Below, one piece after another: positions 16,159-25,516 of a DNA stretch of 64,000 bases. A model generated the notes under the pieces. That model worked only from the letters and a program-made list of their open reading frames with translations, searched no databases and was not told the origin of the DNA. Position 1 is the first letter of the stretch, and the number at the start of each line of letters is the position of its first letter. Where the stretch lies: positions 62,001 through 126,000 of the forward strand of contig NZ_PJIO01000007.1 of NCBI RefSeq assembly GCF_002929305.1. The letters are read 5' to 3'. The stretch is from Arthrobacter sp. GMC3. Its GTDB lineage: Bacteria > Actinomycetota > Actinomycetes > Actinomycetales > Micrococcaceae. Both the position numbers and the translations under genes were made by a program.

Positions 16159-16818
16159 TCAACGGGCGGGACGCTGCAAGTAGCTGAGCACGGCAAGGAC
16201 ACGGCGGTGGTCGGTGGGGGATTGCTGCAGACCCAGCTTGGAAAAAATGGCGCTGATGTGCTTTTCCACGGCGCCGCCGCTGACAACGAGTGCCTTGGCG
16301 ATGCCGGTATTGGTCAGGCCCTGGGCCATCAATTCAAGCACCTGCGACTCGCGAGGGCTGAGGGTGTGGAGGGGGTCGGCTGCGCCGCGGTTGGCCAGCA
16401 AGGCGGTGATGACCTCTGGATCGATCACGGTGGCGCCGGCCGCCACGCGTTCGATCGCATCGGCAAAGTCTTCAAATCTGGCCACCCTGTCCTTGAGTAG
16501 GTACCCCACGCCGCCCCCGGAGGAAGCACCCGCGAGTAACTCGGTGGCATAGGTCAGTTCCACATATTGGGACAACACCAGCACGGCCATCGACGGGTAG
16601 TTTGCCCGAACTTCCAGGGCAGCCTTGAGCCCCTCATCCCGATGCGACGGCGGCATGCGCACATCGGTGATCAGCAGATCGGGGAGATGCTCGGCCACGG
16701 CGGCCAAAAGTTCGGCCCCATCACCCACCGCAGCGCAAACCTCCGCACCGGTCTCTTCAAGCAAACGGACCAGGCCCTCACGGAGCAGGACGGAATCTTC
16801 AGCCAAAACAACACGCAT
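16159..16818 (-). CDS. Response regulator, NarL/LuxR family
   Basis: 219 residues. Receiver with Glu7-Asp8, phospho-acceptor Asp52 (LLITDVRMPPSH) and Lys in LLKDRV. The LuxR helix-turn-helix is at about residues 150-205 (SPRESQVLELMAQGLTNTGIA, VEKHISAIFSKLGL). It lies 38 bp downstream of its kinase gene on the same strand. No dedicated transporter is adjacent; the C40 hydrolase gene converges on it. Confidence 0.92.
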   Translation of the reverse strand: MRVVLAEDSVLLREGLVRLLEETGAEVCAAVGDGAELLAAVAEHLPDLLITDVRMPPSHRDEGLKAALEVRANYPSMAVLVLSQYVELTYATELLAGASSGGGVGYLLKDRVARFEDFADAIERVAAGATVIDPEVITALLANRGAADPLHTLSPRESQVLELMAQGLTNTGIAKALVVSGGAVEKHISAIFSKLGLQQSPTDHRRVLAVLSYLQRPAR

Positions 16819-16856
16819 GGCCCCAGCGTATCCCGGGAGGGGCCCTAGTGCCCGGC

Positions 16857-18203
16857 TCAGAGGTCGGTAGCCGTGGTGGTCCGGCCGTGGCCTGCCGCGT
16901 TCAGAGGGATCGACGCGCGGACAGTAGTGGGGCCGCCTTCCGGGCTGACGATCTCCAGTGACCCGTCAACCCCGGCCAGCCTGTCCATCAATCCGGCCAA
17001 GCCGTGGCCCTTCCCCACATGGGCGCCGCCGCGGCCGTCGTCCACCACGTCCAGAAGCAACTCGGTGGGCGAGACCACCATGGTGACCTGCGCCTTGGCG
17101 GCCCCGGAATGCTTGGCAACGTTGGCCAGGGCCTCGGAGACAACAAAGTATGCGGCATTCTCGGCACTTTCTGCCAACCGCTCGCCACCGGTCAAGTTGC
17201 CGGCCAACTCGACGGGGACGGTTGAGCGGCTGCCCAACGACTGGACGGCTGCGTGCAGGCCGCGGTCGGTCAACAAGGGAGGGGCAATGCCGCGGGAGAG
17301 CGAGCGCAGTTCCGCCAGGGCCTCCCTGCTTTGTTCAAGGGCCCCGTCCATGAGTTTGCGGGCCGCCACCGGGTCGGATTCCATCCGCCGCTGCGCCGCC
17401 TCGACATCCATTTGCAGGCGGATGAGACGTTGTTGCGGGCCGTCATGGAGGTCCCGCTCAATTTTGCGCAGGGTCTGGGCCTCCTCGGACACCACCTGGG
17501 CTCGGCTGCTGGCCAATTCGGCACTGCGGGCGCGCAAGCTGGCCGTTTCGTTGGTGAGCAGGCCCCGCGAAATGGCGGCATCAGTGGTTGCCAGCAGATG
17601 GGTGACAAACGGCAAGGTCAAAAGAAAGCCGACGCCGTATGCCAGTCCCAGCCAGCCCTCGGCCGCCGCCGGGCTCAGGCCAAGAAGGCGGTCCAGGCCG
17701 ATCAATTCCGCCAGCGGCATATTGTCTGCCGGCAGGAACCGCCCCCAAAACCATTGAGTCAAACCGCCAAGTGCCACGGCCAGCCAAGTGACGGCAACAC
17801 TGAAGGAGGCTGTGCGAAAGGCGAACGACACCACCGTCCCATGAACCATGTCCTTCCACAGCTGCGGATCGGCCAGGTTCCTAAACATGCCGCCAATGGA
17901 ATTCGTGTGCCGGGGCTTGTAGTGCACGGGCGGAATCTCCCCACCCCAGCGCGCCATCATGGACCGATTGAGGGAGGCAAAACCGCGCGCAAGGGTCAGG
18001 CACAGCATCAGTATCGGCAGACCAACCCAAATGATGAGCGTGGAGACACCCACGGAAAACAACGTCACCAGCACAATGAATGACGCCAGCGAAACAAAGA
18101 AACCGGGCAGGATGTAAGCCAGGTCGGAGCCGATCTGACGCCACGTGGCAGGCCGGACGATGAGCCACGATTTGCGGGCAAGGGGACTAGCGGAGTTGTT
18201 CAT
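16857..18203 (-). CDS. Sensor histidine kinase (HisKA_3) with N-terminal membrane sensor domain
   Basis: About 448 residues. Four or so hydrophobic helices fill the first 210 residues, a sensor-type membrane domain common in actinobacterial kinases. The phospho-acceptor motif IERDLHDGPQQRL (His253) and a C-terminal HATPase domain (VVDDGRGGAHVGKGHGLAGL) follow. The ATG at 18203 has AAGGATGG upstream; a longer frame back to 18437 would add unlikely sequence opposite the divergent ABC-F leader. It is paired with the response regulator 38 bp downstream. Confidence 0.9.
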   Translation of the reverse strand: MNNSASPLARKSWLIVRPATWRQIGSDLAYILPGFFVSLASFIVLVTLFSVGVSTLIIWVGLPILMLCLTLARGFASLNRSMMARWGGEIPPVHYKPRHTNSIGGMFRNLADPQLWKDMVHGTVVSFAFRTASFSVAVTWLAVALGGLTQWFWGRFLPADNMPLAELIGLDRLLGLSPAAAEGWLGLAYGVGFLLTLPFVTHLLATTDAAISRGLLTNETASLRARSAELASSRAQVVSEEAQTLRKIERDLHDGPQQRLIRLQMDVEAAQRRMESDPVAARKLMDGALEQSREALAELRSLSRGIAPPLLTDRGLHAAVQSLGSRSTVPVELAGNLTGGERLAESAENAAYFVVSEALANVAKHSGAAKAQVTMVVSPTELLLDVVDDGRGGAHVGKGHGLAGLMDRLAGVDGSLEIVSPEGGPTTVRASIPLNAAGHGRTTTATDL

Positions 18204-18415
18204 GGTTCCATCCTTCCCGGGGCGTTGTCCGTAAACCATCATGCCAGCAGGCCAATGCAGGGTGGGGATATCCCCACCTGCTCCCCAGGTTCGTTCCTCA
18301 CCCGGGGCCCCTCGCAGGCGTGGACCCAACCACCCAGCTGCGGCGCTCACGGGGCAGGGAGGGCGCCGCCGTCGACCGTTCGGTGGAGAGCACCAGAAGA
18401 TGGGAGAATTACTGT

Positions 18416-20098
18416 GTGGGACATATAGACGTTGCAAACATTGACTACTTTCTCTCCGACGGCCGGCAGTTGCTGAACGGGGTGAACTTCCGCGTCGCCG
18501 ACGGCACCAAGACGGCCTTGATCGGGCCCAACGGCACGGGTAAAACCACGCTGCTGCGCATCATCTGCCAGGACATCAAGGCCGATGAGGGTGCCGTCTC
18601 GCGTTCGGGCAGCATGGGTGTCATGCGCCAGTTCGTAGGCCAGGTGCGCGACGACAGCACTGTGCGTGATTTGCTGCTGTCGGTGTCCTCCGCGACCATT
18701 GCGGCGGCCGGAAAAGCCGTCGACACCGCCGAACTTGCCATGCTTGAGCTCGATGACGAGCCCAGTCAGATGGCCTACGCCCAGGCAATTGCCGACTGGG
18801 GCGACGTGGGCGGCTACGAGATGGAAACCACCTGGGACGAGGTCACCATGGCCGCGATGGGCATGGACTTCTACACGGCTCAATACCGCAAAGCCGCCAC
18901 ATTGAGCGGTGGAGAGCAAAAACGGCTGGTGCTTGAGGCCCTGTTCTCCGGACCGGACGAGGTCCTGTTGCTCGATGAGCCGGATAACTACCTGGACGTC
19001 CCCGGCAAGCGCTGGCTTGAGGCCAAGATGGCGGCGTCCCCGAAGTCGGTGCTGTTTGTCAGCCACGACCGTGAACTCCTTGCCAACGCCGCGGACAGGA
19101 TTGTCACCTTGGAGCCTGGCATCAACGGGGCCTCCAGCTGGACCCACGGCGGCGGTTTTGAATCGTACGTGCAGGCCCGCGAGGATCGCAACGCCCGTTT
19201 CGAGGAATTGCGCAAGCGCTGGGACGAGGAGCACATCAAGCTCAAGGAACTCGTCAACATGTACAAGACCAAGGCGGCGTTCCGCTCGGATATGGCGAAC
19301 CGCTACCAGGCCGCACAGTCGCGGCTGGCCCAGTTCCTGGAAAAAGGTCCGCCGGAGGCCCTGCCCATTGAGCAGAACGTGAAGATGCGGCTCAAGGGCG
19401 GACGCACCGCCAAGCGCGCCATTGTGGCCACCAAACTTGAACTCACCGGGCTGATGAAGCCGTTCAGCACCGAGATCTGGTTTGGCGACCGCGTGGGCGT
19501 GCTGGGATCCAACGGCTCAGGAAAGTCGCACTTCCTGAGGCTCTTAGCGGCCGGCGGCTCCGACCCCGACAAGGAACATGAACCCGTGTCCGACGTCGAG
19601 ATTGCCCCCGTTCCACATGAGGGATCGGTGAAGCTTGGTGCTCGCATCAGGCCCGGATTCTTTGCTCAGACCCATGCCCGCCCGGATCTGCTCAAGCGGA
19701 CGTTGCTGGATATCTTGCACCGCGGTGACGAGCACCGCTCAGGATTGGGTCGCGAAGCCGCCGCCAGCGTACTTGACCGCTATGGCCTGGCCTCCAGCTC
19801 GGAGCAAAAGTACGATTCCCTCTCAGGTGGACAGCAGGCACGGTTCCAGATTCTGCTGCTGGAACTCTCCGGCGCCACGTTGTTGCTGCTGGACGAGCCC
19901 ACGGACAACCTTGACCTGCACTCCGCCGAGGCGCTGGAAAAAGCCATCGATTCCTTCGAGGGTACGGTCCTGGCCGTCACTCACGACCGTTGGTTTGCCC
20001 GTTCCTTCGACCGTTTCCTGGTGTTTGGCTCCGACGGCAAGGTCTACGAGTCCGAAGAACCCGTCTGGGATGAAAAGCGGGTTGAGCGCGCCCGGTAG
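18416..20098 (+). CDS. ABC-F family ATP-binding protein
   Basis: About 560 residues with two ATPase domains and no membrane segments, the ABC-F layout (ribosome-associated factors, some giving antibiotic resistance). Domain 1: GPNGTGKTT, LSGGEQKRL, LLLDEPDNYLD. A charged helical linker at about residues 240-300 (EELRKRWDEEHIKLKEL) follows. Domain 2: GSNGSGKSH (final Ser/Thr replaced by His), LSGGQQARFQ, LLLDEPTDNLD. The GTG at 18416 has GGGAG 9 nt upstream and gives the usual short start (VGHIDVANIDYFL). It is divergent from the second two-component system. Confidence 0.92.
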   Translation: MGHIDVANIDYFLSDGRQLLNGVNFRVADGTKTALIGPNGTGKTTLLRIICQDIKADEGAVSRSGSMGVMRQFVGQVRDDSTVRDLLLSVSSATIAAAGKAVDTAELAMLELDDEPSQMAYAQAIADWGDVGGYEMETTWDEVTMAAMGMDFYTAQYRKAATLSGGEQKRLVLEALFSGPDEVLLLDEPDNYLDVPGKRWLEAKMAASPKSVLFVSHDRELLANAADRIVTLEPGINGASSWTHGGGFESYVQAREDRNARFEELRKRWDEEHIKLKELVNMYKTKAAFRSDMANRYQAAQSRLAQFLEKGPPEALPIEQNVKMRLKGGRTAKRAIVATKLELTGLMKPFSTEIWFGDRVGVLGSNGSGKSHFLRLLAAGGSDPDKEHEPVSDVEIAPVPHEGSVKLGARIRPGFFAQTHARPDLLKRTLLDILHRGDEHRSGLGREAAASVLDRYGLASSSEQKYDSLSGGQQARFQILLLELSGATLLLLDEPTDNLDLHSAEALEKAIDSFEGTVLAVTHDRWFARSFDRFLVFGSDGKVYESEEPVWDEKRVERAR

Positions 20099-20132
20099 AG
20101 CTCGTGCCGGGGAAGCCACAGTCCCGGAGTCT

Positions 20133-20207
20133 CGCCGAGGTAGACGGAACGGTACTGAAGTCGACGTAGCGAACCTGTCGATTCGCTACGTTCCGTCTAC
20201 CTCGGCG
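20133..20207. terminator. Nested inverted repeat between convergent genes
   Basis: Outer 19-bp arms (20133-20151 and 20189-20207, CGCCGAGGTAGACGGAACG) enclose an inner 8-bp hairpin (20166-20173 GTAGCGAA and 20182-20189). The whole forms one long stem with a secondary stem, in the 128-bp gap between the ABC-F gene and the phosphonate permease gene. It is most simply a bidirectional terminator, although T tracts are lacking. Confidence 0.55.
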
Positions 20208-20226
20208 GCGGGCCCGAAAGGGCGGA

Positions 20227-21030
20227 CTACCGGACAGCAGTCTTGCCCCGGAACTTTGCAATGACGGCCAGAACGGTCACGGTGACGGCTATCAAAACAA
20301 GCGTGTTTGCCGCGGCGTCGAACAAGGCGCCGCGATCGGTCAGTGTGAAGATCGTAACTGGCAACGTGCGCCAACTTGCCGGGTAGACCATGACTGTTGC
20401 ACCCAACTCGCCCATGCACAGTGCCACTGCCAAGCCCGCAGCCGCGACGATGGACGGCAGCAGCAGGGGCAAGCGGATGGTGACCAACACCCGAAGCCGC
20501 GACGCCCCCAAACTCGCAGCGGCCAGAGGAATAAGCGGATCCGCATCCCGAGTTGCCGCCGACACCGTACTGTAGGCAAACGCCAGCACCAGCAATGTCT
20601 GAGCCAAAATCACGATTGCCACAGTCCCATTGAGCAAAAGGGGAGGTTTGCTGAACGCTGTCAGCAGGCCCAAGCCAACGACCACGGACGGCACCGCCGC
20701 TGGCAGGTGAAACACGGCGTCGCTCACCCTGGAAACAGCGGAATTGGCTGGCGAGGAACACGCGCAAAGGGCCGCCCAGGTGCCCAACAAAACGGCCAAA
20801 AGACTCGCGAAAAGCGCCGTTTGTAGACTGACCATCAGTGAGGAGAGGTTGTCCGTGGCCAATGCCCCACCCACGTGATCCAGCGTGGGGTTGGACGGCA
20901 GGACCCCGTTCCAACTCCCGGCAAAAGCCGCCATGAAGGTGACAAGCAATGGTGCACCAACCAGGAGCAGCAACGCCGCCGCTAGGAAAGCCCAGATCGT
21001 GAATCTAGCAGATTTAGCGTGCAGCAGCAT
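20227..21030 (-). CDS. phnV: ABC permease, 2-aminoethylphosphonate importer (PhnV-like)
   Basis: 267 residues with six predicted helices. The EAA-type coupling loop is around residue 170 (PLAAASLGASRLRVLVTIRLPLL), as in binding-protein-dependent importers of the iron/thiamine/AEP group. It overlaps the first permease gene by 17 bp, and both follow the ATPase gene. It is assigned to AEP uptake because of the adjacent phosphonate-type binding protein, FAD oxidoreductase and PhnX-like hydrolase; alone it could be any member of that importer group. Confidence 0.82.
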   Translation of the reverse strand: MLLHAKSARFTIWAFLAAALLLLVGAPLLVTFMAAFAGSWNGVLPSNPTLDHVGGALATDNLSSLMVSLQTALFASLLAVLLGTWAALCACSSPANSAVSRVSDAVFHLPAAVPSVVVGLGLLTAFSKPPLLLNGTVAIVILAQTLLVLAFAYSTVSAATRDADPLIPLAAASLGASRLRVLVTIRLPLLLPSIVAAAGLAVALCMGELGATVMVYPASWRTLPVTIFTLTDRGALFDAAANTLVLIAVTVTVLAVIAKFRGKTAVR

Positions 21031-21916
21031 GGTGGGCTCCGGAAAGTTTCTTGGTAATCCAGCGGTAAAGGCAATAGACGCTCAGTGACAGACCCACCTG
21101 AAGACAGGCGATGACCGCCGCTGAGGGGAAATCGAATGTAACGATGCTGCGTGTGTAGATCAGCATGGGAAGCGTCATGACGTTCTTGGCTCCGGTAAAG
21201 AGGATGATGCCGAACTCATTCATGGTCAACAGGAATGTGAGTCCGGCGGCGGCAGCCAGGGCGGGCACGGCGGCGGGCAGAATCACAGTGCGGACAATCG
21301 CCAACGGACTGCTGCCTAGGCTCGCGGCGACATCGATGAGCTCGCGAGGAATCAGGGAAAATACTGCCAAAAGTGGGCGGACCACAAATGGGGTGTAAAA
21401 GGCGACCTCCGCCAACACGACGCCGGGAACGTCGTTGACAAAATTCAGCGGCGGCACACCAGGGGCCAACGACTCCACGACAGAGTTGACCACGCCCGTG
21501 CGGCCGTAAAGGATGCTGAAGGCCAAGGGAATGAGGAACGACGGGAACGACACCACAGTCTCAATGAGCCGGGTGATGAACCCCGCGCCACGAAACGGCA
21601 CAAAAGAGAGAGCCAAGGCCACGAAGGTGCCCAAGATCAGGGCTCCTAGAGTCGACATACCGGCAATTTTCACCGTGGTTCCCACGGCCGTCTGCACGGC
21701 CGGCGAGGCGATCTCGTAACGCCAATTTTCCAGCCCCACAGGCGCCCCTGACTTGTCCAGAAACGACTGCGCACCGATCTGCAGAAGTGGGTAAATGAAG
21801 AACGCCGCGACAAAAAGGAGTGGAACGGCAAGCCACAACCACGCCCGCCAAGGACTGGAATTCCGCACGGGGAGCTCATACTCCGGGGCTGGCTTGTGCA
21901 ACACTTCGGCGCTCAC
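21014..21916 (-). CDS. phnU: ABC permease, 2-aminoethylphosphonate importer (PhnU-like)
   Basis: 300 residues with six helices after a short cytoplasmic N-terminus. The EAA-type loop is around residue 190 (LIDVAASLGSSPLAIVRTVILPA). It overlaps the ATPase gene by 4 bp and the second permease gene by 17 bp, so the three are translationally coupled. It pairs with the PhnV-like permease to form the channel. Confidence 0.83.
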   Translation of the reverse strand: MSAEVLHKPAPEYELPVRNSSPWRAWLWLAVPLLFVAAFFIYPLLQIGAQSFLDKSGAPVGLENWRYEIASPAVQTAVGTTVKIAGMSTLGALILGTFVALALSFVPFRGAGFITRLIETVVSFPSFLIPLAFSILYGRTGVVNSVVESLAPGVPPLNFVNDVPGVVLAEVAFYTPFVVRPLLAVFSLIPRELIDVAASLGSSPLAIVRTVILPAAVPALAAAAGLTFLLTMNEFGIILFTGAKNVMTLPMLIYTRSIVTFDFPSAAVIACLQVGLSLSVYCLYRWITKKLSGAHHAAAR

Positions 21917-23103
21917 GCCACGGCTCCTGCCGGCACCAACACGACATGGGTCGGATCAACGGTGAGCACTACCAGGTCCCCGGGTGCCGGTACAGCCGAA
22001 AGGGCTGGTAAGTCTACGGTGACCCGTTCTGCAATACCGATCAGGTCCACCTGAAGGCGATGCCCTGCACCGCGCCATTGCACCGATTCCACCCTGCCGG
22101 GCAAGCTGTTGACGGCCGAGACGGAAGTCTCCTGCGACCGTGTGCTGACCTGCCAGGCATGCGGGCGAACGGCCACCTGTGCCCTGTCGCCGGGAACCAG
22201 GGCAAACGGAGCAAGTGCCTTCATCCGATGTGCACCCACCATGACAGAAGCCAGCGAACCAGGCTCGGCGACAACAGTTGTGGACACTGCCGGCAGCAGG
22301 GAGGCCCCGCCTAGGAATTTTGCCGTAAAAGCGCTTGCCGGCCGGTTGTACAGTTGATCCGCAGTGCCAATTTCCTCAAGCCGTGAATTGCGCATCACGG
22401 CAATTCTGTCCGCCAATGTCAGGGCCTCCGACTGGTCATGCGTCACGTACACCATGGCAATTTCGGGAAGCTCAGAGCGCAAGGCCTGCAGTTCAATGAG
22501 CATCTCGGCACGCAACGAAGCATCCAGTGCAGACAATGGCTCATCAAGCAACAAAACCTGCGGCTTGATGGCCAGGGCCCGAGCTATGGCCACGCGCTGC
22601 TGCTGCCCGCCGGAAAGTTGGCGTGGCAGCTTGTGCGCATGATCCTCCATGCCCACCATCGCAAGCATCGACTTCACTCGGGCAGCGATCTGTGCCTTTG
22701 GCATCTTGCGAGCCTTGAGCCCATAGGCCACATTGGCGTCAATGCGCATGTGCGGGAACAAGGCGTATGACTGCACCACCACCCCAATTCCGCGCTGTGC
22801 GGGCGAGGTTCCGGTGACGTCCACGCCGTCCAGAAGAATCCGACCCCCCGAGGGTTGTTCAAAGCCGGCAATGGCTTTGAGTGCCGTTGACTTGCCAGAC
22901 CCGGAGGGGCCCAGAAGCGCCACAGTTTCCCCGCGCGCTACCGTCAGCTCAAGCCCGGCCAGCGCCACGGTGGTGCCATAAGTCACGGAGACGTTGCGGA
23001 GCTCCACCGCGTTCGCTTTGTCTTCGGGCACGACGCCGGACTCTTGTGGTGGGCGGATAGTCATGGTTTGGGTTCGACCGGACTTCTTCTTGGTAGATAG
23101 CAT
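21913..23103 (-). CDS. phnT: ABC importer ATPase, 2-aminoethylphosphonate (PhnT-like)
   Basis: 396 residues. Walker A is GPSGSGKST, the signature is LSGGQQQRVAIARALA, Walker B is VLLLDEPLSALD, and the switch is VTHDQSEA. A C-terminal extension of about 120 residues (from about 275) looks like a TOBE-type regulatory domain, usual for importers of this class. The start may be the ATG at 23103, 4 nt past the binding protein stop, or the ATG at 23064; neither has a strong ribosome binding site. Confidence 0.87.
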   Translation of the reverse strand: MLSTKKKSGRTQTMTIRPPQESGVVPEDKANAVELRNVSVTYGTTVALAGLELTVARGETVALLGPSGSGKSTALKAIAGFEQPSGGRILLDGVDVTGTSPAQRGIGVVVQSYALFPHMRIDANVAYGLKARKMPKAQIAARVKSMLAMVGMEDHAHKLPRQLSGGQQQRVAIARALAIKPQVLLLDEPLSALDASLRAEMLIELQALRSELPEIAMVYVTHDQSEALTLADRIAVMRNSRLEEIGTADQLYNRPASAFTAKFLGGASLLPAVSTTVVAEPGSLASVMVGAHRMKALAPFALVPGDRAQVAVRPHAWQVSTRSQETSVSAVNSLPGRVESVQWRGAGHRLQVDLIGIAERVTVDLPALSAVPAPGDLVVLTVDPTHVVLVPAGAVA

Positions 23104-23107
23104 GCGA

Positions 23108-24163
23108 TTACTGGCCGGTGGCTGCGTTGTATGCCTTGATGTCGGCGTCGAGGCCGCTCAAGACGTCATTCCAAACGGGCTGCCACACTGTAACGCCATC
23201 CATGGTTTTCTCCAGCGCCGTGTAGTTGCCGTCGGTAGGTGCGACATCGGAACGGACGGGCAGCCCGAGTGCTGAACTGGAAATGGTTTCCTGGACCGGC
23301 TTTGAGAGCAGGTAGTCCATCAATTTGGCGGCATTGTCCTGATGAGGCGCCTTGGCGGCCAGACCCATGACATAGGGAAGCGCCAGGGTGACTCGGGTGC
23401 CGTCGTCGTTCTTGGGGAAGAACACCTCGAAGGCTGACTGGTCAGACTTGATTGACTGCAACGCCATCTGGACGTCGCTGTTGGCGACACTTAGCTCGCC
23501 CTTGGAAACCTTCGGTCCAAGCTTTCCGGTGGATGCGCTGGGGCCGACGTTGTTCTTCTGCAAGTCTTTCAAATAGCTAAGTGCACCGTCCTTGCCTTTG
23601 AGCTTCTGGAGCAAGAGCAGCACGGCCGTTCCGTCGCCAGCCTGTCCCGGGGTGGAGTACTGGATTTTTCCTTGGTACTTCGAATCCAGAAGGTCTTGCC
23701 ACGAATCAGGCTTGTCCGTGGCTGCGGTATTGCGGATCATCGCAGCGTAGTTGTTGACTACGGACACATACATGCCATTGGCGGACTTGGACTCGGGCGG
23801 GATCGCCGCAACGTCCGCCGAATTCTTTTGCAGGAGGCCGTTCGCTTCAGCCTGCTGGATGAAAGGGGGAAGGGTAATAATAAGGTCGGCCTGCGGGTTC
23901 GACTTTTCCTTCTCGGCGCGGGAAACCACCTCCCCGGAGCCGGCTTCAATGACGTTGACCTTGATACCGGTATCTTTTGTGAAGCCAGCAAAAGTGGTGC
24001 CGTACCAGTCGGCCAAACCGTCGGCGCTGTAGACGGTAACCTGCTTTTCGGCGCCGTTGTTGCCGGCCGGGCTTCCTGTGGCAGTGCCGCCACAACCGGA
24101 CATGAGGATGGCGCCAGCAGTGGTGATGGTGAGCAGGGAGATGATGCGGAAAGGCTTTTTCAT
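23108..24163 (-). CDS. phnS: ABC substrate-binding lipoprotein, 2-aminoethylphosphonate (PhnS-like)
   Basis: About 351 residues. A lipoprotein signal peptide (SLLTITTAGAILMSGCGG) is followed by a class II periplasmic-binding fold of the iron(III)/AEP/thiamine group (VTVYSADGLADWYGTTFAGFTKDTG). The ATG at 24163 was chosen because the signal peptide begins there. It lies 10 nt downstream of the FAD oxidoreductase gene and 4 nt upstream of the ATPase gene. AEP specificity is inferred from context. Confidence 0.85.
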   Translation of the reverse strand: MKKPFRIISLLTITTAGAILMSGCGGTATGSPAGNNGAEKQVTVYSADGLADWYGTTFAGFTKDTGIKVNVIEAGSGEVVSRAEKEKSNPQADLIITLPPFIQQAEANGLLQKNSADVAAIPPESKSANGMYVSVVNNYAAMIRNTAATDKPDSWQDLLDSKYQGKIQYSTPGQAGDGTAVLLLLQKLKGKDGALSYLKDLQKNNVGPSASTGKLGPKVSKGELSVANSDVQMALQSIKSDQSAFEVFFPKNDDGTRVTLALPYVMGLAAKAPHQDNAAKLMDYLLSKPVQETISSSALGLPVRSDVAPTDGNYTALEKTMDGVTVWQPVWNDVLSGLDADIKAYNAATGQ

Positions 24164-24173
24164 GTAAGGTTCC

Positions 24174-25352
24174 TTAGTGGGTTCTCGAGAGCACGAGGGC
24201 ATTTTCAAGCTGGTCAAAGGTTTTGCGGGCAAGGCCGAAGGAGATAGTCATCCCGATCCCGGAGGTGACTGAGACGGCCGTGACATTGGACTGGATGTCT
24301 TTGATGAGGAAGTTTTGTTGCGGGCTTGAGGCGTAAACGCCTTGCCAGCGTTGTATGACCTGAAAGTTTCCTGTCCCCAGCAAATGTGCGGCGGCACCCA
24401 GCAGGGTGTCCTGAGTTTGTTCGGACAGGAAAGGGTCCACAGTTGTCTCGGTGTAGTGGCTGTCGCCAATGATCAAAGTGCCGTCGGGGCGCTGGGTCAG
24501 CATGAGGTTCGCGTCGATGGCCAGCAGTTCCGGGTTCCGGGCTGCCAGTTCCTTCTTTAACTCGTCAGCGGCGGCCGTTTCGGCGAAGGCGGGGTAGCGT
24601 AGCATCGAGGTCCCGGTGAGAATGGCTGGGCCAATTCTCAGCGACGCTGGCGGACGCACCAAGGCCATCTGCAAGGCGCAACGGTTGACCTCGAAGGCCT
24701 CGGAAAGTTCCGGGTAGACGTAGTCAAGATCGTGCCCTACACAAACGATCACCCGGGAGGCCCGGAAGGACCCGCGAGAGGTGCGAATAGTGCTCAGCTG
24801 CGCACCATCGTCGTCGGTGCCCAAGTAGGAGGTGCGCCATTGGAACCAGACGCGCGGCTGCTTGGCCAGCCAGGCTGCCAACTTGGCGACAGCCTCGCGA
24901 GGGTCAACCCGGATGTCATCGCGGAGTAAGGCACCGGCCATGATGGCGCCGTCTCCTTTTCCGGAGAGCTGCTGGCGCACTGCATCCGCATTGACCAGTT
25001 TCACCTGATCTGCTCCGCGGCGCGCTGCAAGTTCCTCCAACACAGCGACTTCTTGCAGGTTGCGCGCCACGGCCAAACCGCCGGACTCCACGGAGAAGAA
25101 GCCGGCCAGTTTGCTGTGGCGAAGCCAGCCCTCCCGGGCCGCCGTGGCCAAATCCAGCAGTTCGCCGGACTGGGCGGTGACACAGCAGTGGCCGAAGTTG
25201 CGAATTGAGGCGCCAACAGCCCGGGAGTCACGATCGATGATGCGGACGCTTAAGCCGCGTGAAACTGCCTCGGCGGCATGCGCCAGGCCGATGATTCCGG
25301 CACCCACAATCAGCACGTCCGTGCTGTGGTTTGATGAAATTGATTCGCTCAT
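24174..25352 (-). CDS. FAD-dependent oxidoreductase of phosphonate loci (TIGR03364-like)
   Basis: 392 residues in the DAO/glycine-oxidase superfamily. The FAD motif is VLIVGAGIIGLAHAAEAVSRGL with IIDRDSRAVGASIRNFGHCCVT, and the C-terminal FAD segment is VSVTSGIGMTISFGLA. The ASIRNFG signature and the position next to a phosphonate importer and PhnX-like hydrolase match the family found in 2-aminoethylphosphonate loci, where such enzymes are thought to oxidise AEP or its N-methyl form to phosphonoacetaldehyde. It is the first gene of the leftward operon, divergent from the GntR regulator. Confidence 0.83.
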   Translation of the reverse strand: MSESISSNHSTDVLIVGAGIIGLAHAAEAVSRGLSVRIIDRDSRAVGASIRNFGHCCVTAQSGELLDLATAAREGWLRHSKLAGFFSVESGGLAVARNLQEVAVLEELAARRGADQVKLVNADAVRQQLSGKGDGAIMAGALLRDDIRVDPREAVAKLAAWLAKQPRVWFQWRTSYLGTDDDGAQLSTIRTSRGSFRASRVIVCVGHDLDYVYPELSEAFEVNRCALQMALVRPPASLRIGPAILTGTSMLRYPAFAETAAADELKKELAARNPELLAIDANLMLTQRPDGTLIIGDSHYTETTVDPFLSEQTQDTLLGAAAHLLGTGNFQVIQRWQGVYASSPQQNFLIKDIQSNVTAVSVTSGIGMTISFGLARKTFDQLENALVLSRTH

Positions 25353-25403
25353 GGCAACGACTTTGCCTCGATGCCCGAACCCAAATCAAGCCAAAACGGT
25401 AGA

Positions 25404-25415
25404 TGTATAGACAAG
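25404..25415. promoter_or_regulatory. Candidate HutC/PhnF-type operator GTATAGAC
   Basis: TGTATAGACAAG fits the GT-N-TA-N-AC consensus bound by HutC/UTRA GntR regulators and resembles the mycobacterial PhnF operator. A degenerate second half, CTTGTATACTCAA, lies at 25501-25513 just before the regulator start. Both are in the divergent promoter region of the phosphonate locus. Confidence 0.55.
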
Positions 25416-25516
25416 TTCTCAAACGGTTCATTTAGTGCGTCGATTGTTTGCCTACTGTTCAATTTTGCCCCTGAAATTCAGGGTTCCTGGCTACTTCGCG
25501 CTTGTATACTCAACTC

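Noticed and set aside
18204..18437. N-terminal extension of the histidine kinase at 16857
   Set aside because: The added residues are unlike any sensor domain and overlap the leader of the divergent ABC-F gene; ATG 18203 has a good ribosome binding site.
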